Below, one piece after another: positions 52,244-61,266 of a stretch of 64,000 bases of DNA. How positions within the stretch are numbered: position 1 is the first letter of the stretch; the number at the start of each line of letters is the position of its first letter. The DNA is taken from NCBI RefSeq assembly GCF_011059145.1, contig NZ_JAALLT010000001.1, positions 417,250-481,249 of the forward strand, given 5' to 3'. Made by a program: the position numbers and the translations under genes. The notes beneath the pieces are model-generated. The model saw only the letters and a list, made by a program, of their open reading frames with translations, made no database searches and was not told where the DNA came from. The stretch is from Halalkalibaculum roseum. GTDB taxonomy: Bacteria; Bacteroidota; Rhodothermia; Balneolales; Balneolaceae.

Positions 52244-54271
52244 TTACTCTTCCTGATCGGTTTCTTTTTGACTGGATTTCTCTTTCTCCCGGTCTTTGGT
52301 CTTTTTGGCTGAATCTTCCTGTCCATTCTTTTCTTTAGAAGCTTTCTTGTCATCCGTGCCATTTTTCAGCCAATCAACAACTTTAGAGCCCGGGACTTCT
52401 TCTTTATCCAACAGTTCTTCGGCGAGCCGGTCCAACACATTCCTATGTTCCGTGATGGTATCGACGGCTTTTTGATAGGCTTCTTGTAGGATACGTTTTA
52501 CTTCCTCATCGATCTCCCGGGCGGTGCTGTCGCTGTATTCACGCTGGCTTCCCATCTGCTCGCCAAGGAATACCTGTTCCTGTTGTCCGCCGAATGCCAT
52601 ATTGCCGAATTTATCGCTCATGCCCCAATCGAGAACCATCTTGCGTGCCAGTTTGGTAAGCTGTTTCAGATCATTTTCAGCTCCACTCGTGGCCGTATCG
52701 AAAATCAGCGTCTCTGCGGCACGTCCTCCCATCATAACGGCCATGCGATCGAGCATATAGCTTTTCTTGTAGAGCAACTTTTCTTTCTCGGGAAGCTGCT
52801 GGGTGACACCCATCGCTTTTCCTCGCGGTATGATAGTAACTTTATGTACCGGGTCGGCATTGGGCAATACTGCCGCAACGACGGCATGTCCGGCTTCGTG
52901 GTAAGCCAGTAGTTTCTTTTCGTCCTCAGAAAGTCGTATACCTTCTCGTTTAAGTCCCATCATGACCTTATCTCTTGCAGTATCGATGTCTTGCTGCTCG
53001 ATGGCTTTTCGTTTGTGGCGTGCTGCCAACAGGGCTGCCTCATTCAACAGGTTGCGAAGGTCGGCTCCGCTGAAACCGGGCGTGGATCGTGCAATCTCTT
53101 CCAGATCGACATCGTCTGACATCTTCTTATTCTTGGCATGAATTTCCAGAATTTCCTCCCGGTGTTTCTGCGTCGGCAAGTTGACGGTAATCTGCCGGTC
53201 GAATCGGCCGGGACGCAATAAGGCTTTATCGAGAATGTCGGGGCGGTTGGTTGCTGCCATCACCACAACACCTTCATTAGGTTCAAAACCGTCGAGCTCG
53301 GAGAGCATTTGGTTCAGTGTCTGCTCCCGTTCATCATGGCCGCCGCCTAGACCGGCACCACGCTTGCGTCCAATGGAGTCCAATTCATCGATAAAGATGA
53401 TGCTGGGAGATTTTTCTTTTGCTTTGCTGAACATATCCCGAACACGTTTGGCACCCACACCTACAAACATTTCCATAAAGTCAGAACCGGTGATGGTGAA
53501 GAAAGGCACTCCTGCCTCACCTGCCACGGCACGGGCAAGCAATGTTTTACCGGTTCCCGGAGGTCCGACCAGCAAGACGCCTTTGGGAATTTCACCGCCG
53601 AGTGCATCGAAATCTTCCGGATTCTTCAGAAAACTGGTGATTTCTTTAAGCTCAGTTTTAGCACCTTCCAAACCTGCTACATCATCAAATGTGGTATCAA
53701 CTTTTTCGGCATCCTGCAGCTTGGCTTTGCTCTTGCCGATATTGAACATATTCTTTCCCTGCATCTGCATTTGACGGAAAAACTGCATTCCGATGAAAAT
53801 GAGGAATATCAGAGGTAAGCCCCATATGAGAATCGTCCACCAGTCAAAATTGCTCTGAGGGATGGTTTGTACCTGCACATCCTGCTGTTCCAGAAGATCC
53901 ATTAGCTTTTCATCGCCAAAAGAGGGGATGTAGGTAACAAATTCGGAAGTCTGCGCGGTATCATCAGCGGCGGTATCCAATACCGTCTTCTGTTTCAGGG
54001 TACCCCGAACCTGCTCGCCTTTGATGACAACCTTTTCAACATTGCCTTCTCTGAGCTGGTCACGAAAAGCACTGTAGTCTACGTTTGGAGGTCCGCCAAA
54101 CAGCCCTCCACCCTGAGAGCTGACCAGCCAGAAAATGAAGAGTCCCGCAATCAGTATCCAAAAGAAGTAGCGCTGGTTATTATTGCCGGGTTGGCCCTTC
54201 TTTTGTGGGGGCTTTGGCGGGCCGTCAATGTTGGAATCTTTCTTATGCTTGTCTGCCATAAAATTGTTCAA
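52244..54271 (-). CDS. ftsH: ATP-dependent zinc metalloprotease FtsH
   Basis: A 675-residue membrane protease that unfolds and degrades membrane and regulatory proteins as a hexamer. Two membrane helices (about 35-52 and 146-163) enclose the periplasmic domain. The AAA part has Walker A Gly-Pro-Pro-Gly-Thr-Gly-Lys-Thr (236-243), Walker B Ile-Ile-Phe-Ile-Asp-Glu, and the second region of homology with Arg-Pro-Gly-Arg-Phe-Asp. The zinc site is His-Glu-Ala-Gly-His (458-462). The C-terminus is a Lys/Glu-rich tail. A Pro/Lys-rich lead precedes the first helix. Start may be Met1 or Met5. Confidence 0.97.
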   Translation of the reverse strand: MNNFMADKHKKDSNIDGPPKPPQKKGQPGNNNQRYFFWILIAGLFIFWLVSSQGGGLFGGPPNVDYSAFRDQLREGNVEKVVIKGEQVRGTLKQKTVLDTAADDTAQTSEFVTYIPSFGDEKLMDLLEQQDVQVQTIPQSNFDWWTILIWGLPLIFLIFIGMQFFRQMQMQGKNMFNIGKSKAKLQDAEKVDTTFDDVAGLEGAKTELKEITSFLKNPEDFDALGGEIPKGVLLVGPPGTGKTLLARAVAGEAGVPFFTITGSDFMEMFVGVGAKRVRDMFSKAKEKSPSIIFIDELDSIGRKRGAGLGGGHDEREQTLNQMLSELDGFEPNEGVVVMAATNRPDILDKALLRPGRFDRQITVNLPTQKHREEILEIHAKNKKMSDDVDLEEIARSTPGFSGADLRNLLNEAALLAARHKRKAIEQQDIDTARDKVMMGLKREGIRLSEDEKKLLAYHEAGHAVVAAVLPNADPVHKVTIIPRGKAMGVTQQLPEKEKLLYKKSYMLDRMAVMMGGRAAETLIFDTATSGAENDLKQLTKLARKMVLDWGMSDKFGNMAFGGQQEQVFLGEQMGSQREYSDSTAREIDEEVKRILQEAYQKAVDTITEHRNVLDRLAEELLDKEEVPGSKVVDWLKNGTDDKKASKEKNGQEDSAKKTKDREKEKSSQKETDQEE

Positions 54272-54373
54272 GTAGTGATCGCTAAAATATTTTTTATGAG
54301 ATGTATAGAAAGTTAAACGAAATAATGTAAGGGTGTAATTCCATTTTTCTCGCGGATATCGTATCTATAAAAC

Positions 54374-54408
54374 AAAAAAGCTCCTGGGCGTGTGCCGGCA
54401 GGAGCTTT
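54374..54408 (-). terminator. Rho-independent terminator of tRNA-Lys
   Basis: A perfect 10-base stem (AAAGCTCCTG with CAGGAGCTTT, 12-base loop), followed in the leftward direction by a T-rich run, 21 bases past the tRNA 3' end. Confidence 0.85.
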
Positions 54409-54428
54409 AAACCTTCTAGTAACAAAAG

Positions 54429-54501
54429 TGAGTCGGGTGGGGGTCGAACCCACGACCCACGCCTTAAAAGGGCGTTGCTCTACCATCTGAGCTACCGACT
54501 C
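54429..54501 (-). tRNA. tRNA-Lys (anticodon UUU)
   Basis: The complement folds into a full 73-base cloverleaf: acceptor GAGTCGG/CCGACTC, D-arm GCTC/GAGC, anticodon stem ACGCC/GGCGT with loop CTTTTAA (anticodon TTT), T-arm GTGGG/CCCAC with TTCGACC, and discriminator A. The CCA end is not encoded. A terminator follows. Confidence 0.96.
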
Positions 54502-54634
54502 TTCGGTTCTAAAAGAGATCCCAAATATAAGGCTTTCTCTAATTTAATTTCAAACGTAATTCAATAAAAAATTGGCCGACCCTGCTTTGAAACGAATGTT
54601 TTGACTCAGTGTAAAAATTGGAGGTAACTTTTAA

Positions 54635-54642
54635 TACCTTTG
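54635..54642 (+). promoter_or_regulatory. Possible -7 box TACCTTTG for the MBL-fold gene
   Basis: Matches the Bacteroidota-type TAnnTTTG element, 37 bases before the TTG start. A TTG lies upstream, but the spacing (14 bases) is shorter than usual, so this is weak. Confidence 0.3.
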
Positions 54643-54678
54643 TGAGCCGAAATCATTTGTGATGTAAACCTCTTTGCT

Positions 54679-55629
54679 TTGCCTATTGAAAATATTCATC
54701 CGATAAAAATAGCAACACCTTTTGCCGTGGGTGAAGTGTATTGTTACCTGATAAATGAAGAGAAAAAAGTGCTGGTAGATTGCGGCCAGAAAGCGGAAAA
54801 TTCCTATGAACTGGTCAAGAAACAGTTGAAGTCACAGGGTTTGGTTATTGCTGACTTGGATGAAATATGGCTCTCACATGGTCATCCCGATCACTTCGGT
54901 CAGGCCGCACGGCTGGCTGACGAATCGGGGGCGGATGTATATGGCCATGTCAAAGAACGCTCCAACTTTGCCAATTACGAAAACAGGGAACTCTTTGATG
55001 AATTTTTCAGCAAGCACATGGTTCCTAAAGATCATAGGTCGTTCATGATTGAGCAGCTTGACTGGCTGCAACAATACCAGCAGGCGATTACACCGTCATG
55101 GATTGAAGATGGGGAAGAGCTGACATCCGGAGAATTAACCTTTAGCGTGAAACATTCACCGGGACATGCTCCCGGACACCTGACTTTCTTTTCGAAAGAA
55201 GGGATCATATTCGGAGGGGATAACCTGCTCGAACATATCAGTACCAATGCGCTTATCAATTTTGATCCCGATACCGGAGAAAGAAACAGCAGCCTGCTGC
55301 AGTATCGTGAAACCTTGCAGTGGATCAGAACGCTGGAGGGGGTAGTGCATCCGGGCCACGGCAAGTTTATCAGAAACATCTCAAAAGTGGCGGACCATCA
55401 TCTCAGTGAGCATCGAAAGCGATATCAAAAAATTCAGAGTATTCTTAAAGAGCAACCTTATTCACTCTATGAGCTTTCTTTACGGCTGTTTCCGGATGCG
55501 GTAAAAAAGGGAGGCATCTTTTTGGTGCTTTCTGAAGTGATAGGCTACCTGGACTGGGGAGTGGAAGAGGGTGTGATTAGACAGGAAGGGGAGATGTTTT
55601 TCAGTGAGCAGGATTCAATTAAGAATTAG
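54679..55629 (+). CDS. MBL-fold metallo-hydrolase with C-terminal winged helix
   Basis: A 316-residue metallo-beta-lactamase-fold hydrolase with a TTG start. The metal motif His-Gly-His-Pro-Asp-His is at 67-72, further ligands are likely in His-Ser-Pro-Gly-His-Ala-Pro-Gly-His and Val-His-Pro-Gly-His-Gly, and Phe-Gly-Gly-Asp-Asn gives the bridging Asp. The last 80 residues are helical and look like the winged-helix domain found in LACTB2-type members, which suggests a nuclease or thioesterase-like function. Substrate unknown. Confidence 0.87.
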   Translation: MPIENIHPIKIATPFAVGEVYCYLINEEKKVLVDCGQKAENSYELVKKQLKSQGLVIADLDEIWLSHGHPDHFGQAARLADESGADVYGHVKERSNFANYENRELFDEFFSKHMVPKDHRSFMIEQLDWLQQYQQAITPSWIEDGEELTSGELTFSVKHSPGHAPGHLTFFSKEGIIFGGDNLLEHISTNALINFDPDTGERNSSLLQYRETLQWIRTLEGVVHPGHGKFIRNISKVADHHLSEHRKRYQKIQSILKEQPYSLYELSLRLFPDAVKKGGIFLVLSEVIGYLDWGVEEGVIRQEGEMFFSEQDSIKN

Positions 55630-55655
55630 GAATTAGGAATTAGGAATTGGGAGTT
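55616..55655. repeat. Tandem GAATTAG simple repeat
   Basis: Copies of GAATTAG(GAATTAG) begin in the last codons of the MBL gene and run past its stop (TAG of the repeat itself). The same text occurs at 15740-15755. Confidence 0.8.
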
Positions 55656-55692
55656 GGGATGCTCCGCGTTCATAAGTGTCTATTTAATTCTT

Positions 55693-55783
55693 GAGCCAGA
55701 GGAACTCTGTGTACCTCTGTGCCTGCGCACCGAAGTGCTTCTGCACACAGGTGTGCTTCTCAGTGTTCCTCTGTGGTATAGCC
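55693..55783. repeat. Dispersed CTCTGTG-type repeat
   Basis: Several CTCTGTG units with an inner inverted pair (GTGCTTCTGCACACAGGTGT region), and GCC-type borders. It falls in the 276-base gap between the MBL and HIT genes. Confidence 0.65.
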
Positions 55784-55905
55784 AGGTTCAGCAAACAAAG
55801 AAGCGGAATCTCTTTAATCGTTATGGCCAATGCAGCACCGGACGCACTATCTTTTCTACCTTGAAACTCCTATCATTGAAAAAATTATAATTTAAGCTCC
55901 AAACT

Positions 55906-56304
55906 ATGGCTACAATCTTCACCAAGATCATAAACGGGGATATCCCCAGCTACCAGATCGCGGAGGATGAAAACCATTTTGCATTTCTGGATATCAATCC
56001 GATCGCTGAAGGGCATACCCTCGTGGTAACCAAGCAGGAGACCGACTATTTCTTTGATCTGAAAGATGAGCAGATCCGGGATGCCATGAAATTTGCCAAG
56101 AAGATAGCCAAAGGTATAGATGAGGCTCTGAGTCCGCTACGCACCGGAATTATTGTTCAAGGTCTGGAAGTGCCCCATGCCCACATACACCTGGTTCCCC
56201 TATATACCAAAACCCAGCCGATGGCACTGGGACACAATGTGAAGGTATCGGAAGATAGGATGGAAGAGATTGCTACGAAGATCAGCGATAAGGTGAACCG
56301 ATGA
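55906..56304 (+). CDS. HIT-family nucleotide hydrolase/transferase
   Basis: A 132-residue histidine triad protein. The triad His-Ala-His-Ile-His is at 91-95 in Val-Pro-His-Ala-His-Ile-His-Leu-Val-Pro-Leu. The N-terminal Ile-Phe-Thr-Lys-Ile-Ile-Asn-Gly-Asp-Ile-Pro and Leu-Asp-Ile-Asn-Pro segments are typical of HinT-like purine nucleoside phosphoramidases. Its stop overlaps the start of aroQ by four bases (ATGA), so the two are translationally coupled. Confidence 0.93.
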   Translation: MATIFTKIINGDIPSYQIAEDENHFAFLDINPIAEGHTLVVTKQETDYFFDLKDEQIRDAMKFAKKIAKGIDEALSPLRTGIIVQGLEVPHAHIHLVPLYTKTQPMALGHNVKVSEDRMEEIATKISDKVNR

Positions 56305-56750
56305 AGGTATTTATTTTAAACGGACCCAATCTCAATATGCTCGGGAAACGGGATGCGGAGCAATACGGGAGCTACACCCTAGAGGATATCGAGCACATGC
56401 TTATCGAGAAATTTCCCCAGCATGAGATGACCTTCTTCCAAAGCAATGTAGAGGGTGAGCTGGTTAACGCTATCCAGTCGCTGGTGGATGAGGACAGCAG
56501 CTTTGAAGGCATCATTGCCAATTTCGGAGGTTATACACACACCTCTGTTGCTATCCGCGACGCCTTGGAAATCCTGGATATACCGATTGTTGAGGTGCAT
56601 CTTTCCAATATTCACGCAAGAGAGGAGTTCAGAGAGAATTCACTTACGGGAGCTATGGCAGAAGGCATCATCACAGGTTTTGGGAAACACAGCTACGTAC
56701 TCGGAGTTTATGCTATGGAGAGACTCCTGAATGAGAATACTGATGCCTGA
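56301..56750 (+). CDS. aroQ: Type II 3-dehydroquinate dehydratase
   Basis: A 149-residue shikimate-pathway enzyme that dehydrates 3-dehydroquinate; the type II form is a dodecamer. Active-site residues are visible: Tyr22 with Arg17 in Leu-Gly-Lys-Arg-Asp-Ala-Glu-Gln-Tyr-Gly, Asn74 and His80 in Ala-Asn-Phe-Gly-Gly-Tyr-Thr-His, His100 in Val-Glu-Val-His-Leu-Ser-Asn, and Arg111. Length is normal. No other aro gene is adjacent. Confidence 0.96.
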   Translation: MKVFILNGPNLNMLGKRDAEQYGSYTLEDIEHMLIEKFPQHEMTFFQSNVEGELVNAIQSLVDEDSSFEGIIANFGGYTHTSVAIRDALEILDIPIVEVHLSNIHAREEFRENSLTGAMAEGIITGFGKHSYVLGVYAMERLLNENTDA

Positions 56751-56806
56751 TTCAATTTCCACGGTCTCTGCTAAATGGGATATGAGTAAAAGCAACCAAG
56801 CGTCCA

Positions 56807-58273
56807 TTGAAAAAACTTAAAGAATTACTTTCAGACACCCTGGTGTATGGCATCAGCACCGTGCTGGCGCGATTCATCAACTATCTGTTGGTTCCCTTCT
56901 ATACGGATGTGTTCAAACCCGGTCAGTATGGTATTGTCGGACTCGTATACGCCGGTATTACCTTTCTGAATGTGATCTTTACCTTTGGCATGGAATCGGC
57001 TTACCTGCGCTATGCCGAGGAGCGGGAAAAAGCAAAAGATGTATTTAAAACCTTGCAGCTGGGTCTGCTCGCTTCGGCATCGATTCTGGCTTTTTTACTT
57101 TGGCTGTTTGCCCCTGCCATCATGCCGTTGATGAGTCTGGAACCGGAGACCAAGGATTTCTACCTCTTCATGATTGGCATATTGTGGTTTGACACGCTCT
57201 CTATTATACCTTTTGCCGAGCTGCGTCTGGTTCGTAAATCCGTACTGTTTGCCATTATAAAAACGGGCAATGTGCTGATCAATATCGCGCTAAATTTTTA
57301 TCTTATTCTATCGCTGGATTGGGGAATTGAAGCAGTCTTTTTTGCCAATCTCATTGCCTCCGGTATTACTACCCTGATTCTTTGGATAATAACTGCAAGG
57401 ATGTGGGATGGTAGCTGGGATCAACCAATACTCCGGAAAGCGCTTTTATTTGGACTCCCGTTTGTTCCGGCCGGGCTCGGTTATGCCATTAACGAATCGT
57501 TGGATCGCTTTCTTTTAAATAATTACCTCTCACAGGATACCATCACCCAATTGTACGGGGCTGAATTCGATACCGAGTCAATTGTCGGTATCTACAATGC
57601 CTGCTACAAGCTCGGCGTGTTTATGCTGTTGCTGGTACAGATGTTTCGCATGGCATGGCAGCCATTCTTCCTGCGCCACGCCAAAGATCCGGAAGCCAAG
57701 AGCTTGTTCAGCGATGTCTTCCGCTATTTTAATGTTGCTGCAGGCATAGTCTTTCTGGTCATTGCCCTATTCGTTGAACAGATCGTACAGATCAGGGTAC
57801 CGTTGCTGGATGCTTATCTAATTGGTCAGGATTACTGGATGGGTTTGAATATTGTTCCGGCTTTACTGGGAGCATACTGGTTCCAGGGATGGTACATGAA
57901 TTTTTCTGCCGGTATATTTATCGAAGAGGAGACCTCGGTTTTGCCAAAAATTACTCTCATTGGTGCAACAGTCACCGTAGTCGCCAACCTTATTATGATA
58001 CCCTTTCTCGGGATGATGGGATCTGCTTTGGCAACCCTCACTAGCTATGCTTGTATGGCTTTTCTGCTATTCAGGAGAAGCCGTGCGGTATATCCCGTAC
58101 CCTATCAAATGGGACGTGCCTTCCTCATGATACTTATCGCAGGTGCATTGGTTCTATTGCAGCCTTCCCTTACCACCTGGATCGGTTCGGAATGGATCAG
58201 CGGCTTTATACTGTTATTTATTGGAGTTGGGAGCATAGCCCCCTTAGGACTTTTAAAACGAAGCAATTCTTAA
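56807..58273 (+). CDS. Polysaccharide/oligosaccharide flippase (MOP superfamily, Wzx-like)
   Basis: A 488-residue inner-membrane protein with 12-14 hydrophobic segments and a TTG start. The opening (Thr-Leu-Val-Tyr-Gly-Ile-Ser-Thr-Val-Leu-Ala-Arg) and the loop Phe-Tyr-Thr-Asp-Val-Phe-Lys-Pro-Gly-Gln-Tyr-Gly are typical of the polysaccharide-synthesis branch. It likely moves lipid-linked sugars across the inner membrane. It stands alone, without glycosyltransferases, 57 bases after aroQ. Confidence 0.87.
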   Translation: MKKLKELLSDTLVYGISTVLARFINYLLVPFYTDVFKPGQYGIVGLVYAGITFLNVIFTFGMESAYLRYAEEREKAKDVFKTLQLGLLASASILAFLLWLFAPAIMPLMSLEPETKDFYLFMIGILWFDTLSIIPFAELRLVRKSVLFAIIKTGNVLINIALNFYLILSLDWGIEAVFFANLIASGITTLILWIITARMWDGSWDQPILRKALLFGLPFVPAGLGYAINESLDRFLLNNYLSQDTITQLYGAEFDTESIVGIYNACYKLGVFMLLLVQMFRMAWQPFFLRHAKDPEAKSLFSDVFRYFNVAAGIVFLVIALFVEQIVQIRVPLLDAYLIGQDYWMGLNIVPALLGAYWFQGWYMNFSAGIFIEEETSVLPKITLIGATVTVVANLIMIPFLGMMGSALATLTSYACMAFLLFRRSRAVYPVPYQMGRAFLMILIAGALVLLQPSLTTWIGSEWISGFILLFIGVGSIAPLGLLKRSNS

Positions 58274-58367
58274 TCATTAGTTGCAATACTGCTTCCAATC
58301 ACTCCGGGGCAGTTGATAATTATTTCCCGCCCCAAAGCACATTTGGATTCAAGCATCGGAAATTATT

Positions 58368-59189
58368 ATGACCAACGGAAGTAATAATAATGTCGGAGTA
58401 TTTGTTGACGCAGTAAATGTAACCATGCACGGTGGTTTTGGACTCAGGTATGATATTCTCAGAAAATTTGCTTGCCGCGACGGGTCCTATCCATCCAGGC
58501 TAAATGTATACCTGGCTTATGACGAACGGCGTGCCAAAGAGGACTCCTCTTACCGGGAGAAGACTTCCCGTTTCAGTGAGGTATTGCGTGATTTTGAGTA
58601 TAAAGTAATCAAAAAGCCCGTCCAGTATTACAATGATCAGGAAACCGGGGAAGTAATTACGAAATCTACTGTGGATATGGATATGGCGGTAGATATGATC
58701 ACGCAAGCTGATGGTCTGGACAAGGTGGTGATGCTAACCAACAACGGCAGTTACGTCAGTGTGGTAGATGCCTTACAGGAGAAAGGCAGCCGTGTGGAAC
58801 TCATCGGGTTTGAGGACGTATCTCAGGAATTGAAGAAAGCGGTCGACCTGTCTATTTCAGGATATCTTATTCCGGGCATGCTACCGATCGAGTCACCCTA
58901 CAAATGGGGGAAAGTAGGTTCAAGGGTTCGAGGTGTATGTTATGATTTCTCTCATAATGACGGGTACGGGTTCCTTCGTTACTTGAATACTATCGATAAA
59001 AACCTCTGGATTACCGATTCACGTTTTGAAGATTCACCTTATGAAACGGTATTTGCCCATATTTCTAAATTCGAGGAGAATTTTGATACCAGTTACCTGC
59101 CCAGTCGTGAATTGATTTTTGAGTTTGACCTGATAGAAAGTGAAAAAGGATTGGTGGCAGAAAATATCGTTTTGGTCAGTGCTCCATAA
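58368..59189 (+). CDS. NYN-domain protein with cold-shock-like C-terminus (LabA-like)
   Basis: A 273-residue soluble protein. Residues about 8-165 match the NYN/PIN-like fold of the LabA/DUF88 family: Val-Phe-Val-Asp14-Ala-Val-Asn near the start and Thr-Val-Asp103-Met-Asp105-Met-Ala-Val-Asp109 in the middle. The third motif, usually Ser-Gly-Asp-x-Asp-Phe, reads Thr-Asn-Asn-Gly-Ser-Tyr (124-129), so two acidic residues are missing. Residues about 186-268 look like a cold-shock domain: Gly-Val-Cys-Tyr-Asp-Phe then Gly-Tyr-Gly-Phe-Leu, Val-Phe-Ala-His-Ile-Ser, and Lys-Gly-Leu-Val-Ala-Glu-Asn-Ile. RNA binding is likely, nuclease activity doubtful. Confidence 0.85.
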   Translation: MTNGSNNNVGVFVDAVNVTMHGGFGLRYDILRKFACRDGSYPSRLNVYLAYDERRAKEDSSYREKTSRFSEVLRDFEYKVIKKPVQYYNDQETGEVITKSTVDMDMAVDMITQADGLDKVVMLTNNGSYVSVVDALQEKGSRVELIGFEDVSQELKKAVDLSISGYLIPGMLPIESPYKWGKVGSRVRGVCYDFSHNDGYGFLRYLNTIDKNLWITDSRFEDSPYETVFAHISKFEENFDTSYLPSRELIFEFDLIESEKGLVAENIVLVSAP

Positions 59190-59324
59190 TCAAATTTCAA
59201 ACTAGGGAGCTAAGATTCAATCAGTTTGAGCGAAAGGATTCGGAGTTAAATTATCCTGAAAAGATTGCTCTAGTCATAAAGCTTATTATCTTGTTTATAA
59301 CTACGGTTTACTGGTTAGAGCATT

Positions 59325-60020
59325 ATGGAAGAAAAAAAGTTAGCCCAATCAAAAGCCGGGTTCACCGGTGAGGCTCAAACTGCCTTGGTTCATTTCTATC
59401 GGGGTGAGATGGATCGCATGAATACCTGGCGCAAGCGACTCGATGTGACCACAAACTGGGCCATCATTACAACGGCTGCCTTCATCTCTTTTGGTTTCGG
59501 GAGTCCGCAGATATCGCATTTCGTATTCATACTGGCTACAATATTTGTGTTCATCTTTCTCTTTATCGAAGCTCGAAGATATAAGTACTATGACTTATGG
59601 CGCTGGAGGGTAGCCCTTGTGAATGAGAATTATTTTGGTCCTTTGCTATCCGGTTATAAACCTGTTATGAGTGATTGGCGGGATCAGCTGGGGAGTGATC
59701 TTCAACATTCGCGATTTAAAATTACCTTCGGCGAGGCGTTCGGTCGCAGGCTTCGTCGCAATTACAGCTGGATCTTTTTAATTTTGGGGGGTTGCTGGAT
59801 CACCAAAATTTCTATTCACCCGGAACCAATCGTGTCTGTTTATGACATCGTAGCTCGTGCTGCTATTTATGACCTGGTTTCCGGCTGGGTTGTAATTTTG
59901 ATAGGAGTTCTTTTTAACCTGGGGCTTATAGTATTTGCACTGCTTACTCTACGGGATCGTAATGAGGAGGTGAAAATTTACCCTTCTAAACGCAGCAAAG
60001 TTAAATTGTCTAATTTGTAG
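59325..60020 (+). CDS. DUF2270 integral membrane protein
   Basis: A 231-residue protein of the DUF2270 type. The N-terminal Phe-Tyr-Arg-Gly-Glu-Met-Asp-Arg-Met-Asn-Thr-Trp-Arg-Lys-Arg-Leu-Asp segment and Tyr-Tyr-Asp-Leu-Trp-Arg-Trp-Arg are family marks. Four membrane helices: a pair at about 46-82, one near 148-165 and one near 185-205. Function unknown. A strong two-way terminator follows. Confidence 0.85.
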   Translation: MEEKKLAQSKAGFTGEAQTALVHFYRGEMDRMNTWRKRLDVTTNWAIITTAAFISFGFGSPQISHFVFILATIFVFIFLFIEARRYKYYDLWRWRVALVNENYFGPLLSGYKPVMSDWRDQLGSDLQHSRFKITFGEAFGRRLRRNYSWIFLILGGCWITKISIHPEPIVSVYDIVARAAIYDLVSGWVVILIGVLFNLGLIVFALLTLRDRNEEVKIYPSKRSKVKLSNL

Positions 60021-60054
60021 TCTATTAATCAGCTTAGAAGGGCCTATCAAAACA

Positions 60055-60086
60055 AAAAGGCTCTGCTGTGGTCTGCAGAGCCTTTT
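60055..60086. terminator. Bidirectional rho-independent terminator between DUF2270 gene and mdh
   Basis: A perfect 12-base stem (AAAAGGCTCTGC with GCAGAGCCTTTT, 8-base loop) with A and T runs on either side, between converging genes. Confidence 0.92.
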
Positions 60087-60144
60087 CGCTAAATATAAGT
60101 GCAAGTAGTGAAGAAGCCTATTGGGTTCTTCTATTTATTGCGAT

Positions 60145-61101
60145 TTATTTGTTCATCAGCTTGCGGAATTCTTTAAGTACGGAATGTACGTGTTCAGCTG
60201 ATGTATCTAAAAGTTGCTGTTCTTCATCGTTTAAGTCAACCTCAATTATTTCTTTGATGCCGCCGTGTCCCAGTTTGACCGGTACGCCCAAAAACAGGTC
60301 TTTTTGTCCGTATTCGCCGTTTAGGTGGGCAGCGCATGGGAAGGTGCGGTTCTGGTCGAGCATAATGGCTTCCACCATCTGTGCGGCTGCAGCGCCCGGT
60401 GCGTACCAGGCAGAGGTTCCCATCAGGTTTACCAGTTCACCGCCTCCTTTCTTGGTGCGTTCTACAATAGATTCCAGTTTGTCCTCATCAATGAACTGGG
60501 TTACCGGCATTCCTGCAATGGTTGTAAAGCGTGGCAGCGGAACCATGGTGTCTCCGTGTCCGCCGAGTAGCAGAGCCTGAATATCTTTAGGGGAGACGTT
60601 CAGCTCTTCTGCCAGGAAGGAGCGGTAACGAGCCGTATCCAGAATACCGGCCATACCCATTACGCGCTTGGAATCAAATCCGCTGGTTTCAAGAGCCACC
60701 TGGGCCATCACATCCAGAGGATTGGAGACGATGATCAGAATGGTATTCGGTGATTTCTCCACCAGCTTTTCAACCACGCCCTGAACGATATTGGCATTGG
60801 TCTCAAGCAGATCATCGCGACTCATTCCGGGTCGACGGGGAACACCGGCCGTTATTACGCATACATCGGAGTTTGCCGTATCTTCATAATCCACCGTACC
60901 GGTCAGCTTGGTATCGAATTGGTGGATGGGCGAGGATTCCCACTGGTCAAGGGCGCGACCCTTGGAAGGGTATATCTTCTCTCCATTACGCTCCTGGACG
61001 ATATCAACCATAACTACTTCCTTTGCAAAATCTCGCTGTGCTACTGCCATAGAAACCGTGGATCCGACATTCCCGCCGGCACCGACTACTGTTACTTTCA
61101 T
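60145..61101 (-). CDS. mdh: NAD-dependent malate dehydrogenase
   Basis: A 318-residue enzyme of the LDH-like malate dehydrogenase group, interconverting malate and oxaloacetate in the TCA cycle. The NAD loop Gly-Ala-Gly-Gly-Asn-Val-Gly is at 7-13, the substrate arginines sit in Gly-Val-Pro-Arg-Arg-Pro-Gly-Met-Ser-Arg (85-94; Arg89 marks malate rather than lactate use), and the catalytic histidine is His181 in Gly-Gly-His-Gly-Asp-Thr-Met. Length normal. Confidence 0.96.
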   Translation of the reverse strand: MKVTVVGAGGNVGSTVSMAVAQRDFAKEVVMVDIVQERNGEKIYPSKGRALDQWESSPIHQFDTKLTGTVDYEDTANSDVCVITAGVPRRPGMSRDDLLETNANIVQGVVEKLVEKSPNTILIIVSNPLDVMAQVALETSGFDSKRVMGMAGILDTARYRSFLAEELNVSPKDIQALLLGGHGDTMVPLPRFTTIAGMPVTQFIDEDKLESIVERTKKGGGELVNLMGTSAWYAPGAAAAQMVEAIMLDQNRTFPCAAHLNGEYGQKDLFLGVPVKLGHGGIKEIIEVDLNDEEQQLLDTSAEHVHSVLKEFRKLMNK

Positions 61102-61163
61102 AATACTTGGATTGTGTTTTTGTTACTATTAGTGTCAGTTATCTCGTAAAATCTTTTCAGTAT

Positions 61164-61266
61164 TGAATTCAGAATTCAGGAGTCAGAATTCAGAATTATT
61201 CTAACTTCTAATCTTCAACATCCAACTTCTAGCTTCTCACTTCTTACTTCTTACTTCTTACTTTTC
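61164..61266. repeat. Low-complexity GAATTC and CTTCTTA simple-repeat spacer
   Basis: GAATTCAGAATTCAGGAGTCAG-like units followed by ACTTCTAATCTTC and a CTTCTTA tandem. On the minus strand it reads GAAGTAAGAAGTAAG and supplies the last codons and TAA stop of the NAD kinase gene. Confidence 0.8.

Noticed and set aside
53181-53774. A 197-codon open frame on the plus strand
   Set aside because: Antisense to the AAA domain of ftsH; the Ser/Pro-rich translation is a typical shadow.
55654-55890. A 78-codon open frame between the MBL and HIT genes
   Set aside because: It is a translation of the CTCTGTG repeat element with Cys/Leu-rich low-complexity content.
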